64,000 bases of DNA from an uncultured Clostridia bacterium (lineage in GTDB: Bacteria; Bacillota; Clostridia; Oscillospirales; Ruminococcaceae). Where the stretch lies: NCBI GenBank assembly GCA_945910815.1, contig CAMDZD010000003.1, positions 104,645 to 168,644 of the forward strand, given 5' to 3'. Every line of letters begins with the position of its first letter. The stretch's first letter is position 1. The notes beneath the pieces are model-generated. The model did not search any database, was not told the origin of the DNA, and worked only from the letters and a program-made list of their open reading frames with translations. Of the stretch, positions 8,752-16,338 are shown piece after piece. Position numbers and translations under genes: made by a program.

Positions 8752-8780
8752 TTGACAAGAGCCTTTTTTTGTGATAAACT
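8752..8780 (+). promoter_or_regulatory. promoter of tRNA-Glu
   Basis: TTGACA (8752-8757), 17 bases ending TGTGA, TAAACT (8775-8780). The start would fall about 13 bases before the mature tRNA. Confidence 0.75.
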
Positions 8781-8799
8781 GTAAAAGCAGTCTGTTAAA

Positions 8800-8871
8800 G
8801 GCCCGTTGGTCAAGCGGTTAAGACATCGCCCTTTCACGGCGGAATCATGGGTTCGATTCCCGTACGGGTCA
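8800..8871 (+). tRNA. tRNA-Glu (anticodon TTC)
   Basis: A full cloverleaf is visible. The acceptor stem GGCCCGT pairs with ACGGGTC, the anticodon loop is CTTTCAC, the T-loop is GTTCGATTC and the discriminator base is A at 8871. CCA is not encoded. A terminator hairpin follows. The tRNA borders the DUF262 island. Confidence 0.95.
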
Positions 8872-8875
8872 CTTA

Positions 8876-8911
8876 AAATCAGCAAACTTTTCAGGGTTTG
8901 CTGATTTTTTT
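8876..8911 (+). terminator. terminator of tRNA-Glu
   Basis: AATCAGCAAAC and GTTTGCTGATT arms followed by a T run. Its right end overlaps the beginning of the left 58-bp repeat at 8903. Confidence 0.85.
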
Positions 8912-8960
8912 ATTATGCTTATAAAATAAAAAATCCCGCCTGAAAAATTTCAGACGGGAA
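8903..8960. repeat. left copy of 58-bp direct repeat flanking the DUF262 gene
   Basis: A 43-base block starting at 8903 matches 10299-10341 with one mismatch. The match continues after a small difference through CAGACGGGAA. The element includes a hairpin (8935-8960, one C-A mismatch in the stem) that works as the terminator of the leftward DUF262 gene. Confidence 0.85.
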
Positions 8961-8981
8961 TAATGTTGATGATAGTTGATT

Positions 8982-10157
8982 TTAATTTGGAGAAATTTTT
9001 GATGGGTATATATTATTTTCATCTAAGTTAACATAGTGGGCAAGTATTTTCATTCTGTTTTCAACACGAGATATTGGATGTCCACCTTTTGTAATCAATG
9101 CTATGTATCTCATTTCCTCTATTATATTTTTGTCAATTCCTGCAAATTTAGATTCAACAATATTTGCTTTGGCAGAAAAAAAGACTGAAAGGTTGTCATC
9201 AATATTTTTTAACCTTTTTAATTTTTGAACTGTATCTTTTTTAAAATTAACAAATCCAAAACCAGATAATAGTAATAAATATTTTAAGAATCTTTTTCTA
9301 GTACCAGTTAGTATTTTATTACCTTGTGATGTGATTGCATTTATTTGCTCAATCATTTTGTTTGTTTTATCTAATCCAGTAGATGGTGTTTTAGCTTTAG
9401 CAGAATAATTTTGTATTGATTTATCACTGCAACCAAAGCTAATTCTTAAATCGAATAAACCAATAATACTGTAGAAAATTTTATCAAATTCCGCACGATT
9501 ATCTTCAAAACCTATTATGTCTAAGAACATATTCTTATGAGAAATTTGTGCAAGAAAAGGTTCTAAGTTGGTAGCAGGCATAGAATTAATTATTTCTCCA
9601 GCACGTAATCTTTCTTGATTTTGTAAAAATCTAAAATATTCTCGAATTTGTTCGTCAGTTGCATCAGCAATATATGTCATAGGAATATTATAAGAATTAA
9701 TATTTCCTTGGATAATTAAAGGTAAATCTGTATATTTGAGACGGGGATTGCCTCTATTTAATAATTTTTTGGTGAGTTTATCAACAGTTTCATCTGATAC
9801 ATTTGCGTTATCATAATATTCTTTTATCACTTCGATTATTTTTCTTGACCATTCACTTTTTATTGTGTAGTTGTTTGATATAAAATCTCTAATTGTAGTA
9901 AGTCTTTGTTGTCCATCAACCACTTCAGATTTTGCACCACGAGAATTTGGTTGATTTAATACCCTGATACTAATATTGCCTGTAGGATAAGATTTTATGA
10001 TACTATATATAAGTTTATCCTTAAAATCGTCTTTCCAAACAAATCCACGTTGATATGATGGTTGTAAATCTAATCCTCCAAAATTAACAGTGTTAATACT
10101 GTTAATTACTGATGTAATAGGAATGGAGGCATTAGAAAAATTCATTTGCCTTTGCAT
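8982..10157 (-). CDS. stand-alone DUF262 (GmrSD N-terminal-like) protein
   Basis: This is a 391-residue protein. I chose the ATG at 10157 because AGGAGG (10164-10169) sits six bases upstream and the promoter is just beyond. The N-terminal third has both hallmarks of DUF262: PSYQRGFVW at residues 33-41 and DGQQRLTTIRDF at 81-92. In this family the ParB/sulfiredoxin-like domain binds and hydrolyses nucleotides and often drives DNA nucleases in phage or modified-DNA defence (GmrSD, BrxU, SspE). I see no C-terminal DUF1524 HNH nuclease motif, and the C-terminal 200 residues are not recognisable. The gene is more AT-rich than its neighbours and lies between duplicated terminator repeats beside tRNA-Glu. 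A defence role is inference. Confidence 0.85.
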   Translation of the reverse strand: MQRQMNFSNASIPITSVINSINTVNFGGLDLQPSYQRGFVWKDDFKDKLIYSIIKSYPTGNISIRVLNQPNSRGAKSEVVDGQQRLTTIRDFISNNYTIKSEWSRKIIEVIKEYYDNANVSDETVDKLTKKLLNRGNPRLKYTDLPLIIQGNINSYNIPMTYIADATDEQIREYFRFLQNQERLRAGEIINSMPATNLEPFLAQISHKNMFLDIIGFEDNRAEFDKIFYSIIGLFDLRISFGCSDKSIQNYSAKAKTPSTGLDKTNKMIEQINAITSQGNKILTGTRKRFLKYLLLLSGFGFVNFKKDTVQKLKRLKNIDDNLSVFFSAKANIVESKFAGIDKNIIEEMRYIALITKGGHPISRVENRMKILAHYVNLDENNIYPSKISPN

Positions 10158-10188
10158 AATAAACCTCCTAATTTTTATAATATAATAC

Positions 10189-10217
10189 ATTATATCAGAT
10201 AAAATATTAAATGTCAA
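10189..10217 (-). promoter_or_regulatory. consensus sigma-A promoter of the DUF262 gene
   Basis: Leftward TTGACA (10217-10212), exactly 17 bases, TATAAT (10194-10189). This is a perfect consensus pair about 30 bases upstream of the chosen start. Confidence 0.85.
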
Positions 10218-10298
10218 TAGATTCTAAAAGAATTTTCAATTTATTTTTGAAAATATATAAGTTTCTTTAAGAATATGATAATATTCAAAATATATTTG

Positions 10299-10357
10299 GA
10301 TTTTTTTATTATGCTTATAAAATAAAAAATCCCGTCTGAAATAATAACAGACGGGAA
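10299..10357. repeat. right copy of 58-bp direct repeat; contains the iscU terminator
   Basis: This is the partner of 8903-8960. Here the stem TCCCGTCTG/CAGACGGGA is perfect, and the hairpin (10330-10356) ends the leftward iscS-iscU transcript. The perfect stem suggests this is the original copy. Confidence 0.85.
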
Positions 10358-10365
10358 ATTTTTTA

Positions 10366-10788
10366 TCAGTGACAAGCCTCACATTCTTCGATATCGCCGA
10401 CAATCGGCTTAGGGTCAATGCCCTTGCGTGTGTAGTAATCGGAGAGAGCCGATTTGATAGCCTGTTCGGCAAGTACGGAGCAGTGGAGCTTTACAGCCGG
10501 CAGACCGTCAAGAGCTTCAACAACAGCCTTGTTAGTAAGCTTGAGAACTTCTGAAATAGGCTGACCTTTGATTAATTCAGTAGCCATAGAAGAAGTAGCA
10601 ACGGCAGCTCCACAGCCGAAAGTTTTAAATTTAACGTCAGTAATAATATCATTGTCAACCTTGATGTACATTTTCATAATGTCACCGCATTTAGCGTTGC
10701 CAACTTCACCGATACCGTCAGCGTCCTCGATTTCGCCGACATTTCTTGGATTTGAGAAGTGGTCAAGAACCTTTTCACTGTACTGCAT
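10366..10788 (-). CDS. iscU: Fe-S cluster assembly scaffold IscU/NifU N-terminal type
   Basis: This is a 140-residue IscU-type scaffold. The three cluster-ligand cysteines are present: C34 (NAKCGD, with the conserved D36), C59 (FGCGAA) and C103 (LHCSV). It ends in a short extra tail with two more cysteines (EECEACH). It receives sulfur from the cysteine desulfurase encoded just upstream and assembles clusters for transfer to apoproteins. AAGGAGG lies before the ATG at 10788. The iscS-iscU pair without iscR, hscA or fdx is the reduced arrangement common in Clostridia. Confidence 0.95.
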   Translation of the reverse strand: MQYSEKVLDHFSNPRNVGEIEDADGIGEVGNAKCGDIMKMYIKVDNDIITDVKFKTFGCGAAVATSSMATELIKGQPISEVLKLTNKAVVEALDGLPAVKLHCSVLAEQAIKSALSDYYTRKGIDPKPIVGDIEECEACH

Positions 10789-10815
10789 ATAAAAAATCCT
10801 CCTTGAATAATAAGA

Positions 10816-12000
10816 TTATTTTTCTTCTTTGATAATTTTTTCCCAGAGAGGGGACATAGCACGGAGCTGTTCAACAACTCTCGGAACGACTTCAAGAATA
10901 TAGTCAATATCCTCGTCAGTAGTTTCATCGCTTATTGAGAGACGGAGAGAACCATGAGCGACTTCATGCTTTAGACCGAGAGCAAGCAGAACATGCGAGG
11001 GGTCAAGCGAACCCGAAGTGCATGCTGAACCTGATGATGCACATATACCGTTTAAATCGAGTTTAAGCAGAAGTGATTCGCCCTCAACACCTTCAATAGA
11101 AATATTGCAGTTGCCGGCAAGTCTGTTTTCACGGCTACCGTTCAAGCGAGTTCTCGGGAGCTTTAATAAGCCGTCAATAAGTCTGTTACGCATAGCCGTA
11201 ACTTTTTTAGCTTTTTCGGGAATATTTGAAGTAGCGATTTCTATTGCAGTGCCAAGACCGACAATAGCGGGAACGTTTTCCGTACCGGCACGCTTGTTTC
11301 TTTCCTGAGCTCCGCCGAAAATAAGATTAGGGAGAGAAATTCCCTTTTTAATGTATATAGCACCGATACCCTTCTGAGCATGAATCTTGTGACCGGAGAG
11401 TGAAAGAATATCAATATTCTGTTCCTGAACGTCAATAGGAACATTTCCGACAGCCTGAACAGCATCGGTATGGAAAATAACTTTCTTTTCACGGCATATA
11501 GCACCGATTTCCTTAATAGGCTGAATAGTGCCTATTTCGTTGTTGGCATACATAATGCTGACAATAGCAGTATCTTCTCTTATAGCGTTTCTGACATCTT
11601 CGGGATTTACAAAGCCCTGTTCGTTGATAGGGAGATATGTTACCTCATATCCATGTTTTTCCATATACTGACATGTATGAAGTATAGCATGGTGTTCAAA
11701 AACAGAAGTAATAATATGTTTTTTACCCTTTGGAGCAAGCTTTTCGCATACACCTCTTATAGCCCAGTTATCTGATTCAGAGCCACAGCTTGTAAAGAAA
11801 ATTTCACTTGGAGAGGCATTAAGAGCTTTTGCAACCTTACCTCGTGCAGTTTCAATATCCTTCTGGGCATCTCTGCCGAGCTTATATATACTTGAAGCAT
11901 TTCCGTAATGTTCAGTAAAATATGGGAGCATAGATTTCAGAACTTCATCGGAAACTCTTGTAGTAGCAGCATTATCTGCATACACAAATCTTTTTTCCAT
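10816..12000 (-). CDS. iscS: cysteine desulfurase IscS/NifS
   Basis: This is a 394-residue PLP enzyme that converts cysteine to alanine and delivers the persulfide sulfur to IscU. I chose the ATG at 12000 because AAGGAGT precedes it and the protein then starts [14 protein letters not shown], the family N-terminus. The PLP lysine is K205 in [10 protein letters not shown]. The catalytic cysteine is C327 in SGSACTSGS. It lies 13 bases after rnhA and 27 bases before iscU, so the three form one leftward operon driven by the promoter at 12483-12511. Confidence 0.95.
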   Translation of the reverse strand: MEKRFVYADNAATTRVSDEVLKSMLPYFTEHYGNASSIYKLGRDAQKDIETARGKVAKALNASPSEIFFTSCGSESDNWAIRGVCEKLAPKGKKHIITSVFEHHAILHTCQYMEKHGYEVTYLPINEQGFVNPEDVRNAIREDTAIVSIMYANNEIGTIQPIKEIGAICREKKVIFHTDAVQAVGNVPIDVQEQNIDILSLSGHKIHAQKGIGAIYIKKGISLPNLIFGGAQERNKRAGTENVPAIVGLGTAIEIATSNIPEKAKKVTAMRNRLIDGLLKLPRTRLNGSRENRLAGNCNISIEGVEGESLLLKLDLNGICASSGSACTSGSLDPSHVLLALGLKHEVAHGSLRLSISDETTDEDIDYILEVVPRVVEQLRAMSPLWEKIIKEEK

Positions 12001-12013
12001 TTTAAAAGACTCC

Positions 12014-12454
12014 TTAATATGAATATTTGTCACGCTGAATGACAGCAAGCCTGTCACAGCGTTCATTTTCGGGGTGACCTGCATGTCCCTTGACCCATAT
12101 AAAATTTACCTTATGGATTTCAAGGAGAGGAAGAAGTTTTTCCCACAAATCAGAATTGAGAGCGGGTTTATTGTCGGATTTTACCCAGCCTCTTTTTTTC
12201 CAGCCGTATACCCAGCCTTTGGTTATACTGTCAACAACATATTTGCTGTCAGTGGTGAGAGTAACTTCACATGGTTCTTTGAGAGCAGAAAGAGCAGTTA
12301 TAACGCCCATAAGTTCCATGCGGTTATTGGTAGTATTTTTTTCACCGCCGGAAAGTTCCTTTTCATGATTTCCGTATCTCAGCAAAGCACCGTAACCGCC
12401 TGCACCGGGGTTTCCACTGCATGCACCGTCAGTAAATATTTCTACTTTTTTTAT
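12014..12454 (-). CDS. rnhA: ribonuclease HI, with a probable ATA start codon
   Basis: This is RNase HI, which cleaves the RNA strand of RNA-DNA hybrids. Starting at the ATA at 12454, the protein is 146 residues and reads [17 protein letters not shown], the usual N-terminus. The catalytic set D9, E47, D69 and D134 plus H124 is complete and one residue off E. coli numbering. AGGAG (12463-12467) lies eight bases before this ATA. The only in-frame ATG (12502) and a TTG (12511) fall inside the promoter, upstream of the expected transcript start. An in-frame GTG at 12463 overlaps the Shine-Dalgarno itself. The annotated start is therefore inferred. It is the first gene of rnhA-iscS-iscU. Confidence 0.88.
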   Translation of the reverse strand: MKKVEIFTDGACSGNPGAGGYGALLRYGNHEKELSGGEKNTTNNRMELMGVITALSALKEPCEVTLTTDSKYVVDSITKGWVYGWKKRGWVKSDNKPALNSDLWEKLLPLLEIHKVNFIWVKGHAGHPENERCDRLAVIQRDKYSY

Positions 12455-12482
12455 GAGAATCACTCCTTTGTCGGTAAAATAT

Positions 12483-12511
12483 ATTATAACCCTAAAATTC
12501 ATAAAAATCAA
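12483..12511 (-). promoter_or_regulatory. sigma-A promoter of rnhA-iscS-iscU
   Basis: Leftward TTGATT (12511-12506), 17 bases, TATAAT (12488-12483), giving a start near 12476. It overlaps the upstream in-frame ATG, which rules that codon out as a start if this promoter is used. Confidence 0.75.
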
Positions 12512-12551
12512 ATTTGTTGCATGAGGTAAACAAAAATCTTTCAGAATATGG

Positions 12552-12580
12552 TTGAAATTTCAGGAATAAAATGCTATAAT
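12552..12580 (+). promoter_or_regulatory. sigma-A promoter of the CDF transporter
   Basis: TTGAAA (12552-12557), 17 bases, TATAAT (12575-12580), divergent from the rnhA promoter. Confidence 0.75.
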
Positions 12581-12620
12581 AATCAAATACATAATTAATA
12601 TTAAAGAGAGGTAAAGAATT

Positions 12621-13787
12621 ATGACAGATTTTCTTGTAAAAAAATTCATAAAGAATCCCGATGATATTGAAAATTCCAAAGTAAGGCAGTCATACGGGAG
12701 CTTAAGCAGTGGAGTCGGACTTGTATGCAACATACTTCTTTTTCTGATTAAATACATAATGGGAACGCTTTCGGGTTCAATATCAATAGTTTCCGATGCC
12801 TTCAACAATCTTTCGGACAGCGGAGGCTGTATAGTAACCTTTTTAGGCTATAAAATGGCATCAAAGCCGGCTGATAAAGACCACCCATTCGGGCATGGCA
12901 GAGTTGAATATCTTACATCGCTTATACTTTCTGCGATAATAGTAATAGTAGGCTTTGAGCTTTTCAAAAGTTCAGCAGGAAAGATAATGAATCCCGAACC
13001 TGTTAAATTCAGCATTATAGTGCTTGTATCACTTATAATTTCGATATGTGTCAAACTCTGGATGTCAGTATTCAATATGAAACTCGGAAAGAAAATAAAT
13101 TCGGGAGTAATGACTGCAACGGCAGAGGACAGCCGTAATGACGTTATAGCTACATCTGCAACAGTAATCGCACTTATATCTTCACTTTTCACGGATTTTC
13201 CGATAGACGGAATAATGGGCGTTATAGTGTCATTATTCATACTCAAGACAGGATTTGATATTATACGTGATACATTAGATGAACTTATAGGCAAGCCGGT
13301 ACAGCCGGAAATAATAGAAAAAATAAAGAACAGTATAATTTCAGACAGTGATATTATAGATATACATGATTTGGTGATACACAATTACGGTGTAACAAAA
13401 ATGATAGGAAGCTGTCACATAGAAATAAGAAGTGATATGAGCTTTCAGGAGGTTCATGAGATTGCAGACCGCACGGAACGCAGAATATACAGTGAACTTA
13501 ATATAATGATGACAATTCACACAGACCCTGTTGATATCGATGACGAACAGACCAGAAAATACAAAGCTGTTGTTAAGGATATAGTATCATCAATGAATCA
13601 GGGATTTTCAATACATGATTTCAGAATGGTAAGCTGTGAAAATCATAAGAATCTGATTTTTGATATAACAGTGCCATATGAATGTAAAATAAGCAATGAA
13701 AAGATACAGCATTTCATTGACAAAAAGCTTGAAGAATATGACGGAAAATATTATACTATAATAACATTCGACAGGGAATACTGTTAA
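12621..13787 (+). CDS. cation diffusion facilitator (CDF) family metal transporter
   Basis: This is a 388-residue inner-membrane protein with about six transmembrane helices in residues 25-210 and a C-terminal cytoplasmic metal-binding domain (about 215-300). It then has an extra ~85-residue extension, longer than minimal CDF proteins. Visible metal-site motifs are SDAFNNLSDSG in helix 2 and SRNDV in helix 5. HPFGHGRVEY follows helix 2. Such proteins export divalent metals (Zn, Mn, Fe, Co) in exchange for protons. The substrate cannot be read from the sequence. GAGAGGT provides the Shine-Dalgarno, and the gene is monocistronic with its own promoter and terminator. Confidence 0.92.
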   Translation: MTDFLVKKFIKNPDDIENSKVRQSYGSLSSGVGLVCNILLFLIKYIMGTLSGSISIVSDAFNNLSDSGGCIVTFLGYKMASKPADKDHPFGHGRVEYLTSLILSAIIVIVGFELFKSSAGKIMNPEPVKFSIIVLVSLIISICVKLWMSVFNMKLGKKINSGVMTATAEDSRNDVIATSATVIALISSLFTDFPIDGIMGVIVSLFILKTGFDIIRDTLDELIGKPVQPEIIEKIKNSIISDSDIIDIHDLVIHNYGVTKMIGSCHIEIRSDMSFQEVHEIADRTERRIYSELNIMMTIHTDPVDIDDEQTRKYKAVVKDIVSSMNQGFSIHDFRMVSCENHKNLIFDITVPYECKISNEKIQHFIDKKLEEYDGKYYTIITFDREYC

Positions 13788-13795
13788 AACGATAC

Positions 13796-13829
13796 GGGAC
13801 GCAAAAGCAGATGCGTCCCGATTTTTTTA
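13796..13829. terminator. bidirectional terminator, CDF gene / GH94 gene
   Basis: CGGGACGCA pairs with TGCGTCCCG around a short loop, followed by ATTTTTTT on the right. On the left the A content is lower, so it is stronger for the + strand gene. Confidence 0.8.
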
Positions 13830-13835
13830 TTATTT

Positions 13836-16217
13836 TCAGCCAAGTACAACAGTAATATTATTTACATCAGCAAGATTTTCAGCCGGAATATAATTTGAAT
13901 CAAGCTTAACGCCGTTAAGTGTAACGGATTTAACACCGCTTTCAACATGTGCGGAGTTGTCAACAGTAATATCAAGCTTTTTGCCTCTGAAATTCTTGTG
14001 AATTTTAAAGCTTTCCCATTCGGAAGGAATTGACGGGGAAATTTTCAGACCGTCAGCATCGGGACGCATACCGCATATACCCTCAACACAGCCGACCATA
14101 ACAGTTGATGCAGTACCTGTAAGCCAGTGAACATGCGAACGTCCTTCATAAGGGGAAGCCTTGCTCTCAGTAAACTGACCATGAACATAAGGTTCCATAA
14201 CTCTGATTTCAGCCTTGTCATTCATAGAAGCGGGAGAACTTTCAAGGAAGTATTCAAATGCACGGTTTCCATGACCGAGAAGTGATTCCGCAAGAATAAG
14301 CCAGCCCTGTGACTGTGAGAAGATACCGCCGTTTTCCTTTGTATCATCATTGAAGATATGCATTAAAGCACCGTCAAAATAGTGTTTTTTGTAAGGCGGG
14401 TCAAGAAGTTTTGCACCATAAGGGGTATTAAGAATTTCGTGGACACTGTTCATAGCTTTTTCTGACTGTTCAGAATCTGCAAATCCTGAAATGACACTCC
14501 AGCTCTGAGGATTAAGCCACATATTAGCTTCGGGGTCTTTTTTAGCACCTACAATAATACCGTTTTCACGTATTCCTCTGATAAATCTGTCATCGTCCCA
14601 GCATTTTTCAAGAGATTTTGCGAGCTTGTCCTTAGCATTATCAATATAAGCGATATATTCAGTATCATTTTTATCCTTAGCCATATCTCTTATAACATTC
14701 ATAGCATAGTAGAGCTGGAATGCTACAAAAGTAGATTCTCCCTTTGCACCGAGACGGAGACAGTCATTCCAGTCGGCATGGAGACCGGCAGGCATATCAT
14801 GGTCACCGAGATGATTCATAGAGAAATCAATAGCTTTTTTAAGATGGTTATATACAGAATCTTCACCGCCGTTGGCATATACAATAACTTCATCGAGAAA
14901 AGCCTTGTTACCGCTTTCACCGATATATTTTGCAACAGTAGGGAAGAGCCAGAGAGCATCATCGGCACGGTATGAGGGGTGACCTGTTTCCTTTACATAT
15001 TCAGGGTCATCGGGAGTATTTTCATGGCCTGCATTGTGAGTAAACTTTACAAGTGGAAGACCTCCGCCGTTGTCAACCTGTGCAGAGAGCATAAAGCGGA
15101 TTTTATCGCATGCCATTTCGGGATTGAGATGAATTATACCCTGAATATCCTGAACAGTATCACGGTAGCCGTAGCCGTTTCTGAGACCGCAGTATACAAA
15201 TGATGCAGCTCTTGACCATATGAAAGTAATAAAGCACTGATATGCATTCCATACGTTAATCATATTGTTAAATTCTTCTGACGGTGTTTCAACCTCGAAA
15301 TTTGAAAGCTGACCATGCCAGTAATCCTTTAACTGTTTTATTTCAGAATCAACCTTGCCGGATTGCTTGTATTCGTTTAAAATTTCATCAGCCTGTTCAT
15401 TGTTACGCTGACCGAGAATATAAACAAGTTCAATAGTTTCACCGGATTCAAGAGTTATATCAGACTGCAAAGCACCGCATGAATTTGAGTTGTAATTCAT
15501 GGTATTACTGCACTTGCCTGTTTCAACGGCAATCGGATTTGAATAAGTTCTGTAACTTCCGATAAAGTCGGAAAGATTACCGCAGGAGGCTTTAATATCT
15601 GCACCGACCATACCGAAAAATCTGTTCCGGCAGTCTTTCTGGCTGTTACTGCTGATAGACTGGAGAATTTTGTTTTCTTTGAATTCAGTCTTGGAGATAA
15701 ACAGAGAATACTGTAAATTCACCTGGTCCTGTTCATAGTTGTCTTCATTTGTGAATTCAACAAAACCGAAGATTGAAAGATTTCTTGTGCGTGAACTGTT
15801 GTTTGTGATTCTGGTACGCCATACTTCATAGGTTTTTCCGTATGGAACATAGTAAGTAGTTTCTGATTTAATATCTTCATATTCGCTTGTGATTACAGTG
15901 TAAGCAGTGCCGTGACGACATTCGCTTTTATATTTGTCAAGCGGTTTTCCGACAGGTTGCCATGATGCAGACCAGTAGTCATTCAAATCGTTGTCACGGA
16001 TATAGATATATCTTCCGGGCAGAGCCATATCTGAATTGAATCTGTATCGGAGTATACGTCCGTTAGCTCCGGATTTTACAAAGCTGTATCCTGAAGCATT
16101 GTTTGAGATAATAGCACCGTATTCGGGGTCGCCGAGATAGTTAGCCCAGGGTGCAGGGGTATCGGGTCTTGTGATTACATATTCTTTGTTTGAGAGGTCA
16201 AAAAAGCCGTAATTCAT
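13836..16217 (-). CDS. GH94 beta-glycoside phosphorylase (cellobiose/chitobiose phosphorylase-like)
   Basis: This is a 793-residue cytoplasmic enzyme. I chose the ATG at 16217, seven bases after AGGAGG; the protein then begins MNYGFFDLSNKEYVITRPD, as GH94 enzymes do. It has the N-terminal beta-sandwich, helical linker, catalytic (alpha/alpha)6 barrel and C-terminal beta-sheet domain of GH94. The general acid is D485 in ADWNDCLRLG, equivalent to the catalytic Asp near 490 of characterised members. It phosphorolyses a beta-linked disaccharide to a sugar 1-phosphate plus a free sugar, saving ATP. The N-terminal wording (TRPDTPAPWANYLG, WSASWQPVGKPLD) is as close to chitobiose phosphorylase as to cellobiose phosphorylase in memory, so substrate is left open. 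The neighbouring dockerin LRR gene fits a fibre-degrading lifestyle. Confidence 0.9.
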   Translation of the reverse strand: MNYGFFDLSNKEYVITRPDTPAPWANYLGDPEYGAIISNNASGYSFVKSGANGRILRYRFNSDMALPGRYIYIRDNDLNDYWSASWQPVGKPLDKYKSECRHGTAYTVITSEYEDIKSETTYYVPYGKTYEVWRTRITNNSSRTRNLSIFGFVEFTNEDNYEQDQVNLQYSLFISKTEFKENKILQSISSNSQKDCRNRFFGMVGADIKASCGNLSDFIGSYRTYSNPIAVETGKCSNTMNYNSNSCGALQSDITLESGETIELVYILGQRNNEQADEILNEYKQSGKVDSEIKQLKDYWHGQLSNFEVETPSEEFNNMINVWNAYQCFITFIWSRAASFVYCGLRNGYGYRDTVQDIQGIIHLNPEMACDKIRFMLSAQVDNGGGLPLVKFTHNAGHENTPDDPEYVKETGHPSYRADDALWLFPTVAKYIGESGNKAFLDEVIVYANGGEDSVYNHLKKAIDFSMNHLGDHDMPAGLHADWNDCLRLGAKGESTFVAFQLYYAMNVIRDMAKDKNDTEYIAYIDNAKDKLAKSLEKCWDDDRFIRGIRENGIIVGAKKDPEANMWLNPQSWSVISGFADSEQSEKAMNSVHEILNTPYGAKLLDPPYKKHYFDGALMHIFNDDTKENGGIFSQSQGWLILAESLLGHGNRAFEYFLESSPASMNDKAEIRVMEPYVHGQFTESKASPYEGRSHVHWLTGTASTVMVGCVEGICGMRPDADGLKISPSIPSEWESFKIHKNFRGKKLDITVDNSAHVESGVKSVTLNGVKLDSNYIPAENLADVNNITVVLG

Positions 16218-16300
16218 AGAATATCCTCCTGAAAAAAATTTTTTCGCATAAAAGCTGTATATATTATAACATTCATTGAAGTTTTTTGCAAGCGTTATTA

Positions 16301-16334
16301 AAAAAATCCTTCCGGATTTCCGAAAGGATTTTTT
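16301..16334 (-). terminator. terminator of the second dockerin LRR gene
   Basis: AATCCTT and AAGGATT arms (with an inner CGG/CCG pairing) flanked by A and T runs, lying immediately beyond and touching the end of the leftward LRR gene. Confidence 0.7.
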
Positions 16335-16338
16335 GATT

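Noticed and set aside
8800..10357. Integrative element or prophage at tRNA-Glu
   Set aside because: There is no integrase, excisionase or phage gene, and the repeats do not copy the tRNA 3' end; only a one-gene insertion is supported.
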